This document shows, one piece after another, positions 1 to 4,962 of a DNA stretch of 8,582 nt (within the stretch, counting starts at the first letter, position 1; every line of letters starts with the position of its first letter). Source of the DNA: Massilia sp. (GTDB lineage: Bacteria > Pseudomonadota > Gammaproteobacteria > Burkholderiales > Burkholderiaceae_D); contig DOUW01000056.1 of NCBI GenBank assembly GCA_003520365.1, positions 1 through 8,582 of the forward strand, given 5' to 3'. The notes below the pieces were generated by a model. It was not told the origin of the DNA. It did not search any database and was given only the letters and a program-made list of their open reading frames with translations. The position numbers were made by a program, and so were the translations under genes.

Positions 1-236
1 CGATCGCGCCCGAGCTGGCCCTGGAGAGCTGGAGCGGCGCCCAGGACCCGCTCACCGAACGCGAGCGGCAGGTGCTGCGCCTGGCGGGCGAGGGCGCCAC
101 CAGCGCCGACATCGCGCGCCAGATCCACCTGTCCGAAGGCACGGTGCGCAACTACCTGTCGGAGGCGATCAGCAAGCTGAACGCGGGTAACCGGGTCGAG
201 GCCTATCGCCTGGCACGCGATGCCGGTTGGTTGTAA
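1..236 (+). CDS. LuxR/NarL-family response regulator, C-terminal HTH part (5' end outside window)
   Basis: The frame that ends at the TAA at 234-236 is open to the window edge and gives the last 77 residues of a DNA-binding regulator. It contains a complete LuxR-type helix-turn-helix: a LTERERQVLRLAGEG start, the ATSADIARQIHLSEGTVRNY turn and recognition helix, and the closing YLSEAISKLNAGNRVEAYRLA helix. It ends in DAGWL, an ending typical of DesR-like members of the NarL/FixJ response-regulator group. By family knowledge, such proteins carry an N-terminal receiver phosphorylated by a partner histidine kinase and act in the cytoplasm as transcription factors. The receiver and any partner lie upstream, so the target and signal cannot be named. 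The HTH call is certain; the two-component assignment rests on the DesR-like tail and is an inference. Confidence 0.9.
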   Translation, partial: IAPELALESWSGAQDPLTERERQVLRLAGEGATSADIARQIHLSEGTVRNYLSEAISKLNAGNRVEAYRLARDAGWL

Positions 237-335
237 TCGAAGGCCCAGTTTCCTCTTTCGTCCTCGAACCGCCGAGCGATGCGCCATGCATCTTGCTTAG
301 ATGGCATTATTCGTCGGAACGGTTTGGAGGTGACA

Positions 336-806
336 ATGGCGTGGTGGGAACAAAGCTGGCTGACGATACAGCAGGAATTTTCGGACCTGGGCAATCCGGA
401 GGACATCACGCGCATCGTGGTGCGCCTGCTGGTGGCCCTGGCCCTTGGCGCCGTGCTCGGCTACGAGCGCGAGTCGGTCGGCGCCTCGGCCGGCCTGCGC
501 ACCCACATGCTGGTGTCGCTGGGCTCGGCCCTGTTCGTGCTGATCCCGCTGCAGGCCGGCATGCAGATCGAGGACCTGTCGCGCGTGCTGCAGGGCATCA
601 CCGCCGGCATCGGCTTCCTCGGTGCCGGCGCCATCCTGAAGCAGACCGACAAGAACGACATCCGGGGATTGACCACGGCCGCCAGCGTCTGGCTGACCTC
701 GGCGGTCGGCATCGCCGCCGGCATGGGGCGCGAAGCCACCGCCGTGGTGAGCGCGCTGTTCGGGCTGGTGGTCTTGGCGATCCTGCGCGGCGCCGAGAAA
801 CGCTGA
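336..806 (+). CDS. MgtC/SapB family inner-membrane protein
   Basis: This is a 156-residue membrane protein. The frame is open further upstream to an ATG at 279, but the ATG at 336 follows a strong ribosome binding site (TTGGAGG at 324-330), so I chose it. Family motifs are in order: GAVLGYERE at about 38-46, GLRTH at 53-57, QGITAGIGFLGAG at 86-98, and a glycine- and alanine-rich helix GLTTAASVWLTSAVGIAAG at about 111-129. Four to five hydrophobic helices cover most of residues 28-150. The length matches the short SapB/YhiD-type proteins that lack the C-terminal ACT-like domain of full MgtC. MgtC relatives are linked to magnesium limitation and to modulation of F-ATPase or Mg transport, but the function of the short members is not settled. 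It starts 99 bases after the response regulator gene; whether the two are co-transcribed is not clear from the sequence. Confidence 0.93.
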   Translation: MAWWEQSWLTIQQEFSDLGNPEDITRIVVRLLVALALGAVLGYERESVGASAGLRTHMLVSLGSALFVLIPLQAGMQIEDLSRVLQGITAGIGFLGAGAILKQTDKNDIRGLTTAASVWLTSAVGIAAGMGREATAVVSALFGLVVLAILRGAEKR

Positions 807-910
807 ACGCGTCGGCAGGCCCGGCTTGGATGCTCTCAGGCAAGCGGGCGCTACGTCATGCCTGGTTTGCTAGGATATTTCGCCTCGTAACAAGCGGTTG
901 AGGCAAATTG

Positions 911-1117
911 ATGTCAGGAAGTAAAAAAACGGACCCGCGGACCAACCCGGCCACGGCGGCCCACGTCGACGAGGCCTTGCGCCTGTGGCGCACGGACGGG
1001 GTCTGCCCGGCCTTCGAATTCATGCAGCTCGTCGGTGTGCCGAAGACGGTGGCGATGCGCCTGCTGTGTTCTCCGGGACAGCACCGCAAGACGGACCGGC
1101 GCCGTAGCGTGCGCTAG
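911..1117 (+). CDS. Small hypothetical protein (68 residues)
   Basis: I do not recognise this protein. The ATG at 911 follows a GAGG at 900-903 with 7-base spacing, a good ribosome binding site. The product is hydrophilic, basic at both ends (SGSKKTDPR at the start, HRKTDRRRSVR at the end), with a middle segment from about residue 19 to 54 that could form two or three helices (HVDEALRLWRTDG, then FEFMQLVGVPKTVAMRLL). The last part has a faint helix-turn-helix look, which is only an impression. It has no signal peptide or membrane segment. It ends 7 bases before the end of the convergent gene at 1125-1559. Support comes from the ribosome binding site, a reasonable composition and fit with the gene order; longer overlapping frames on the other strand are less protein-like. 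Confidence 0.6.
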   Translation: MSGSKKTDPRTNPATAAHVDEALRLWRTDGVCPAFEFMQLVGVPKTVAMRLLCSPGQHRKTDRRRSVR

Positions 1118-1124
1118 GAACACC

Positions 1125-1559
1125 TCAGCCCACACCATCCCTGGCTGGCGGAGGCAAACCGGGCTGGTCGGCGTCGCCTGGGCGACGCGGGGCGAGGAAC
1201 CCGAAATCGAGCCGCGGGCGGTCGAATTCGACCACGGCTGCCGGTTCCAGCCCGCTGGTGGCATCGAAGCGGTCGACCTCGGCCTTGACCGCGGCGAGCG
1301 CCTGTCCGCCCTCGTCGCCGGCAAAGCCGATCTCCAGCCGCGCGCGGCCATGGGTGGCAACGGAGCTGATGTCGGACAAGCCCGGTAGCCGCGACAGCCG
1401 GCGTTCCAGCGGCGTCACCAAGCTCTCTTCGATATGTTCCGGCGACTGGCTGGCCACACGGTATTCGACGGCGACCACGGCCGGCGCCGCCTGCGTTTGC
1501 GCCGCACAGGCAAGGGGCAGCAGCGAGGCGGCCATCAGGAATCTGGAAGCTTGCGGCAT
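1125..1559 (-). CDS. Secreted single-domain protein resembling the PN1 porter subdomain of RND efflux permeases
   Basis: This is a 144-residue protein. Residues 1-24 form a signal peptide (hydrophobic FLMAASLLPLACAA, likely cut near TQA/APA; a Cys at 18 sits in an imperfect lipobox). Residues 26-100 follow the PN1 pattern of HAE/AcrB-type RND pumps: PAVVAVEYRVASQSPEHIEESLVTPLE, then RLPGLSDISSVATHG, then RARLEIGFAGDEGGQALAAVKAEV. The tail is rich in Pro and Gly. No RND transmembrane helices, other porter subdomains or docking domain exist in this frame or nearby, whereas a full permease is about 1,000 residues. The start has an AGGA ribosome binding site about 6 bases upstream. Automatic annotation may call this an efflux RND permease subunit, but it cannot be a transporter alone. 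It is either an evolved periplasmic stand-alone domain or a degraded remnant. The similarity is confident; the function is unknown. Confidence 0.78.
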   Translation of the reverse strand: MPQASRFLMAASLLPLACAAQTQAAPAVVAVEYRVASQSPEHIEESLVTPLERRLSRLPGLSDISSVATHGRARLEIGFAGDEGGQALAAVKAEVDRFDATSGLEPAAVVEFDRPRLDFGFLAPRRPGDADQPGLPPPARDGVG

Positions 1560-1650
1560 GGTCGGTCCTGTCTGTTTGACTTTCGGTTAATCAGCCCCGA
1601 TCCTGCCATGGCTTGCCGTCATCCACAAGGGCGCCGCGAGGCCCCTCAAT

Positions 1651-1680
1651 GCGAAAAGCCCGCGCAGGCGGGCTTTCGTT
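1651..1680 (-). terminator. Rho-independent terminator of the cold-shock gene
   Basis: A perfect 9-bp stem, AAAGCCCGC (1655-1663) with GCGGGCTTT (1668-1676), closes a 4-base loop. Read on the minus strand, the hairpin ends in CTTTT, so it should terminate transcription of the gene ending at 1744, about 70 bases upstream. The stem's own A and T ends make it partly bidirectional. Confidence 0.8.
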
Positions 1681-1743
1681 GTTCCATCTACGCGGCCCCG
1701 CCCATGCTATCTGCGTGGTGCGCGCCGCATTGTCATCCAGCGA

Positions 1744-1953
1744 TCAGATCGCGCGGATGTTCCCAGCTTTTTCGCCTTTTGGGCCGGTCGAGCGCTCGAA
1801 CGAAACGCGCTGGTTTTCCGCGAGGCTCTTGAAACCTTGCGATTGAATGTCCTGGAAATGGGCGAATAAATCGCCACCGCCTGCGTCAGGGGTGATGAAG
1901 CCGAAGCCTTTCGAATCGTTGAACCATTTTACGGTGCCGGTTTGAGTAGTCAT
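1744..1953 (-). CDS. Cold-shock domain protein (CspA family)
   Basis: This is a complete 69-residue single cold-shock domain, the usual family length. RNP1 is KGFGFI at residues 15-20 and RNP2 is DLFAHF at 28-33; the aromatic residues F17, F19, F30 and F33 and His32 are in place. Position 31 is Ala where many members have Val. The N-terminal TGTVKWFND strand is also canonical. The start has AAGGA 7 bases upstream. Such proteins bind single-stranded RNA and DNA in the cytoplasm and melt mRNA secondary structure; only some paralogs are cold-induced, and the paralog cannot be assigned here. A terminator follows at 1651-1680. The 5' flank is AT-rich and could hold a long leader as in regulated csp genes, but no cold box is recognisable. 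Confidence 0.97.
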   Translation of the reverse strand: MTTQTGTVKWFNDSKGFGFITPDAGGGDLFAHFQDIQSQGFKSLAENQRVSFERSTGPKGEKAGNIRAI

Positions 1954-2258
1954 TTACATTCCTTTTAGATTTGCATGGGCAACAATACCCGATATGCACA
2001 TTCGACCAAGAAAGGGTGTGACGGGAGGAAATCAAACAGGACCGCCGGAAGGCGAGACGAGAAAGAAAGACCAATAATTACAACAACTTGATGCAGTGCG
2101 AAACCGAAGATACAGGGGTTCTCCATATTCTCCTAATGATTTCGAATTTATTTTACTTTTGTGGGTTTTCCTCGTTCCGAAATTGAAGTAAGGAAATGAC
2201 TGTTATTATGGACGACCCATTTTCGGCGATTCGTCGAATCGGGATATATAAAGGTTTC
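1954..2258. promoter_or_regulatory. AT-rich divergent intergenic region between the csp gene and the kinase operon
   Basis: These 305 bases lie between two diverging genes and must hold both promoters. The stretch from about 2095 to 2290 is markedly AT-richer than its surroundings. For the kinase operon, TTGAAG (2183-2188) and TATTAT (2204-2209) resemble -35 and -10 boxes, but the 15-base spacer is short. For the csp gene, a TGTAAT on the minus strand (2082-2077) could be a -10 box and would give a leader of roughly 115 bases; no convincing -35 accompanies it. I see no tRNA, palindrome or coding frame. The region is certainly regulatory by position; the individual boxes are weak. Confidence 0.5.
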
Positions 2259-3482
2259 ATGATAATGACGCAATACCAATTAGGACCCTTTATTTGCGAC
2301 AATATGGAGCCGATCCTGCAGGCATGGGAGGACTTCGCACGCACGATCGAGCCGCCCGCGTTGACAATGAACGACACCGACTTGCGCGACCATGCTCGCC
2401 AGATGCTGCTGGCAATCTCGGCAGACCTGGCCACGCCGCAGACGGAACACGAGCGATGTGTGAAATCGCGCGGCCTTGGCAAGCGCGGCGAGGACGATAC
2501 GGCCGCCGAGATCCATGCCGAGGCACGGCTGCTGTCGGGCTATACCGTGGTGCAGCTGGTCTCCGAGTACCGGGCCCTGCGTTCGAGCGTGCTCACCTTG
2601 TGGGCCGCCGGCATCGGTGGCGACTCCCACCCGGCCCACATGGACGATGTCACGCGCTTCAACGAAGCGGTCGACCAGGCGTTGGCAGAGTCGGTGGCGC
2701 GCTACGAGTTCATGATCAAGCAGACGCAGAACATGTTCCTGGCCATCCTCGGCCACGACCTGCGCAACCCACTGGGCACGGTCGTGACCGGATCGACCTT
2801 CCTGATGCAGGCGGACGATCTTGCGCCGAAATACGTGCTGGTCGCAACACGAATGTTCAACAGCGCGAGGCGCATGAGCAAACTGATCAACGACTTGCTC
2901 GACTTCACGCGCACCCATCTCGGCCCTGGCATGCCGATCCGGCTCAGGCAGGGCAGCCTGGTAGCCGTGTGCGAAGAGGTGGTCAATGAATTGCGCACCT
3001 TCCATGCGGAGCAACTGATCCAGCTCGAAGTGCCGCCCCATCTGGATGCGATTTTCGACGAGGGACGCATTGCCCAGGTACTATCCAACCTGATTGGCAA
3101 TGCCATCCAGTACGGCCACCCGGATGCGCCGGTGGTGGTGCGCATGAGCGCCGGCGAAGCCGACGTCGTCATCTCGGTCACCAACCATGGGGAACCGGTC
3201 GCGCCGGACAAGCTCGCGGCCATCTTCGATCCGATGGTGCGCATCGCCGCCAGCGTCAAGAGCGACGGCGACGACTGCATCGAGCGCACCAGCCTGGGCA
3301 TCGGCCTGTACATTTCGCGCGAAATCGTCCACGCGCACGGCGGCAGCATCGCACTCGCGTCGACCGTCGCCGACGGCACCACCTTCACGGTGACGATACC
3401 GCGCCTGCCCAAGGGATTCCAGGCTGCCGACGCGACCAGGCGTCCGCCAGCAGCGAAGGAGCCGCCATGCAGCTTGCAGTGA
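2259..3482 (+). CDS. Soluble sensor histidine kinase (RsbRD-like N-terminal domain, HisKA, HATPase_c)
   Basis: From the ATG at 2259 the product is 407 residues. Residues 8-150 resemble the RsbRD N-terminal domain (ILQAWEDFART, DLRDHARQMLLAISADL, LVSEYRALRSSVLTLW). The HisKA domain has the H-box FLAILGHDLRNPLGTV with phospho-acceptor His166. The HATPase_c domain has N-box VLSNLIGNAIQYG (Asn281), a G1 box of the form VTNHGEPV with Asn where classical kinases have Asp, F-box IFDPMV and G2 SLGIGLYISREIVHAHGG. There is no membrane segment, so it should sense a cytoplasmic signal, which is unknown. The frame extends to an ATG at 2196, but that start has its AAGGA only 1 base away and adds unusual AT-rich codons; AAGG at 2251-2254 fits ATG 2259 or the adjacent ATG 2265 (405 residues). 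It overlaps the next gene by 16 bases, and phosphate transfer to that receiver is likely. Confidence 0.92.
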   Translation: MIMTQYQLGPFICDNMEPILQAWEDFARTIEPPALTMNDTDLRDHARQMLLAISADLATPQTEHERCVKSRGLGKRGEDDTAAEIHAEARLLSGYTVVQLVSEYRALRSSVLTLWAAGIGGDSHPAHMDDVTRFNEAVDQALAESVARYEFMIKQTQNMFLAILGHDLRNPLGTVVTGSTFLMQADDLAPKYVLVATRMFNSARRMSKLINDLLDFTRTHLGPGMPIRLRQGSLVAVCEEVVNELRTFHAEQLIQLEVPPHLDAIFDEGRIAQVLSNLIGNAIQYGHPDAPVVVRMSAGEADVVISVTNHGEPVAPDKLAAIFDPMVRIAASVKSDGDDCIERTSLGIGLYISREIVHAHGGSIALASTVADGTTFTVTIPRLPKGFQAADATRRPPAAKEPPCSLQ

Positions 3483-3943
3483 ATGCCTCGCGCTGCGCCG
3501 GCAAGGGGCGCCCTTCCATCACAGGATTACCCGACGCGTTGCGGAAAGAGGCCGCACCGGCGGCTGGCCGCGTGCTGCGGAAAGTGCTGGCGGTCGACGA
3601 CGAGCGCGATCTGGCCGACCTGGCCGAAGCATTGCTGTGCGGTCATGGGCTGGAAGCCAGGGCCGCGTACTCGGCCATGGAAGCCCTCCGGATCCTGGAG
3701 GACGATCCGGAAATCGATGCCGTCTTTACCGACGTGATGATGCCAGGGATGAACGGCTTGCAACTGGCGGAGACGGTCAGAAGCATGTTCTCGGCCATCA
3801 GTATCGTGCTGACCTCAGGATTCATCCCGCCCGCCTTGATGGAGAGGCATGGCCGGCCCTATCTGTACGTTGGCAAGCCCTACAGTATCGAGACGGTGAT
3901 CAGGTTGCTCCAGTCCGGGCAAGCGCCTCCTGCCCGGGGCTGA
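3467..3943 (+). CDS. Single-domain receiver (CheY-like) response regulator
   Basis: This is a 158-residue protein whose start is fixed by AAGGAG (3456-3461) 5 bases before ATG, inside the end of the kinase gene. Residues 38-152 form a receiver domain with all key residues: acidic pair D44/D45 with E46 (LAVDDERD), phospho-acceptor D89 (VFTDVMMPGMNG), the switch residues T116/S117 (LTSG) and K137 (VGKPYS). No output domain follows. The first 36 residues are an extra, probably disordered segment rich in Ala, Arg and Pro, partly encoded in the overlap with the kinase gene. The overlapping start suggests translational coupling and a dedicated kinase-receiver pair. A stand-alone receiver usually acts by protein contact or as a phosphorelay intermediate; the partner is not in this window. 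A GC hairpin (3915-3937) sits in its last codons, and the gene ends 5 bases from the convergent emrE-like gene. Confidence 0.93.
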   Translation: MQLAVNASRCAGKGRPSITGLPDALRKEAAPAAGRVLRKVLAVDDERDLADLAEALLCGHGLEARAAYSAMEALRILEDDPEIDAVFTDVMMPGMNGLQLAETVRSMFSAISIVLTSGFIPPALMERHGRPYLYVGKPYSIETVIRLLQSGQAPPARG

Positions 3944-3948
3944 TCGAC

Positions 3949-4290
3949 TCAATGCGCCATGCTCTTCGAAAACAGGTTAATCACCAGCACCCCCGCAATG
4001 ATCAGCCCCAGGCCGAGCAGGGCCGGCAGGTCCAGGCTCTGCTTGTAGACGATCCAGCTGACGATCGAGATCAGCACGATCCCGACCCCCGACCAGATCG
4101 CGTAGGCGATCCCGGTCGGCAGCACCTTCAGGCTGAAGGTCAGCAGGTAGAACGAGGCGGCATAGCAGGCGACGGTCAGCAGGCTGGGCCACAGCCGGGT
4201 GAAGTTGTCGGTGGCCTTCAGCGCCGTGGTGCCGATCACCTCGACGACGATGGCGAGGGCGAGGAAGAGGTAGCTCTGGGTCAGGGTCAT
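3949..4290 (-). CDS. emrE: EmrE-type small multidrug resistance (SMR) transporter
   Basis: This is a 113-residue protein with four transmembrane helices, the standard SMR length. The membrane-embedded glutamate is E17 (AIVVEVIGTTALK), equivalent to Glu14 of E. coli EmrE, and the signature PTGIAYAIWSGVGIVLIS spans about 58-75 with W66 equivalent to EmrE Trp63. The segments FTRLWPS and SLDLPALLG and the end GVLVINLFSKSMAH match EmrE closely and separate it from the SugE/Gdx guanidinium exporters. Members work as antiparallel dimers that exchange protons for cationic, hydrophobic compounds. Unusually, no ribosome binding site precedes the ATG, and the U-tract of the upstream gene's terminator ends about 10 bases before the start. 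Its 3' end converges with the receiver gene. Confidence 0.95.
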   Translation of the reverse strand: MTLTQSYLFLALAIVVEVIGTTALKATDNFTRLWPSLLTVACYAASFYLLTFSLKVLPTGIAYAIWSGVGIVLISIVSWIVYKQSLDLPALLGLGLIIAGVLVINLFSKSMAH

Positions 4291-4300
4291 TGGGATTGCG

Positions 4301-4327
4301 AATAAAAAAGCGGCCCGCAGGCCGCTT
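4301..4327 (-). terminator. Rho-independent terminator of the DUF2147 gene
   Basis: The stem AAGCGGCC (4308-4315) pairs with GGCCGCTT (4320-4327) around the 4-base loop CGCA. On the minus strand it is followed by TTTTTTATT. It lies 19 bases beyond the stop of the gene at 4346 and immediately before the emrE-like start codon. Confidence 0.92.
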
Positions 4328-4345
4328 CGGTTGGCATCTTCGTGT

Positions 4346-4795
4346 TTATTGCTGCTCGCGGTGCCAGACCTGCGAACGGCCGAACATCGGCGCGCCGATG
4401 TAGCCGCGCACCTCGAGCTTCTGGCCGCCGTCGCGCAGCGTCGCCTTGCTCTTGTAGACCTTGCCCTTGGCCGGGTCGAGGATCTCGCCGCCGGTGTACT
4501 CGTTGCCGTCCTTCTTCAGGCCCGACACGATGGTCATGCCGACGATCGGCTGGTTCTTGCGCGAATCGGTGCAGGCCACGCATTTCGGGTTCTGGTCTTC
4601 GTTCGGCTCGCGGAACAGCTTTTCGATCTTGCCTTCCAGCGCGCCGTTTTGCTCGGTGATGCGCACCAGGGCCTTCGGCTTGCCGGTTTCGTCGTCGACG
4701 GTCTTCCATAGCCCGACCGGCGAGGCGGTCTGCGCCCACGCGGCGGGCATCGCGAACATCATGGCAATCAGGCTTGCCTGCATCAACTTACGCAT
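4346..4795 (-). CDS. Secreted DUF2147 family protein
   Basis: This is a 149-residue protein. The ATG at 4795 has AGGAG 8 bases upstream; the frame runs back to 4900, but that extension lacks a signal peptide and a ribosome binding site. Residues 1-21 are a signal peptide (MRKLMQ, hydrophobic ASLIAMMFAMPAAWA, cut before QTASP). The mature part follows DUF2147: SPVGLWKTVDDETGKPKALV near the start, EGKIEKLF, a CVAC cysteine pair at 72-75, PIVGMTIVSGLKKDG, GGEILDPAKGKVYK at about 102-115, and a final strand VRGYIGAPMFGRSQVWHR. The predicted fold is a small beta-rich, lipocalin-like domain in the periplasm or outside the cell. The family has no assigned biochemical role; the two close cysteines could form a disulfide or bind a metal. 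It has its own terminator, so it is probably a single-gene unit. Confidence 0.93.
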   Translation of the reverse strand: MRKLMQASLIAMMFAMPAAWAQTASPVGLWKTVDDETGKPKALVRITEQNGALEGKIEKLFREPNEDQNPKCVACTDSRKNQPIVGMTIVSGLKKDGNEYTGGEILDPAKGKVYKSKATLRDGGQKLEVRGYIGAPMFGRSQVWHREQQ

Positions 4796-4914
4796 CTGGT
4801 GTCTCCTGGATTCATTATTGATAGCGCAGAGTGTAGCAAACAGTCTTCTCGACGGGGAAAGCGAATTGTGAGGAAATATTCCAATTTCCGTCCCCGGCAT
4901 CCTGCAGGGCCAAT
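4796..4914 (-). promoter_or_regulatory. Leader and presumed promoter region of the DUF2147 gene
   Basis: These 119 bases separate the valS terminator from the DUF2147 start, so the promoter must lie here on the minus strand. Only the AGGAG ribosome binding site (4804-4808) is clear. A TACACT and a TATCAA are possible -10 boxes, but neither has a -35 at the right distance. Confidence 0.35.
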
Positions 4915-4940
4915 GAAAAAACGCGGCCCGAGGCCGCGTT
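4914..4940 (-). terminator. Rho-independent terminator of valS
   Basis: A perfect 9-bp stem, AACGCGGCC (4920-4928) with GGCCGCGTT (4932-4940), closes a 3-base loop. On the minus strand it runs into TTTTTTCATT, 22 bases after the valS stop codon. Confidence 0.93.
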
Positions 4941-4962
4941 CCGAATGACCGGTCTGGCCGGA

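Noticed and set aside
837..864. Possible terminator behind the MgtC/SapB gene (CAGGCA ... TGCCTG)
   Set aside because: Only 6 bp with a 16-base loop and no run of T; too weak to call.
227..901. A 224-residue plus-strand frame covering the MgtC/SapB gene
   Set aside because: A shadow frame with long Arg, Gly and Ala runs; the +3 frame beneath it carries the MgtC/SapB motifs.
914..1360. A 148-residue minus-strand frame overlapping the small gene and the RND-domain gene
   Set aside because: Arg- and Pro-rich low-complexity product; the competing frames have ribosome binding sites and, for one, clear domain similarity.
2196..2258. Upstream start for the histidine kinase at ATG 2196
   Set aside because: The AAGGA is only 1 base from the ATG, the 21 extra codons are AT-rich and unlike the rest, and a possible -10 box lies inside them. 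Kept as an alternative only.
2280..3041. A 253-residue minus-strand frame inside the kinase gene
   Set aside because: It is antisense to a kinase with all catalytic boxes; the composition (Gln, His, Arg, Val) is typical of a shadow frame.
3915..3937. GC hairpin at the end of the receiver gene as a terminator
   Set aside because: The 7-bp stem is real, but it lies inside the coding sequence and has no T-tract after it, so intrinsic termination is not supported.
4796..4900. N-terminal extension of the DUF2147 gene to ATG 4900
   Set aside because: It would bury the signal peptide 35 residues inside the protein, while ATG 4795 has AGGAG at a good distance.
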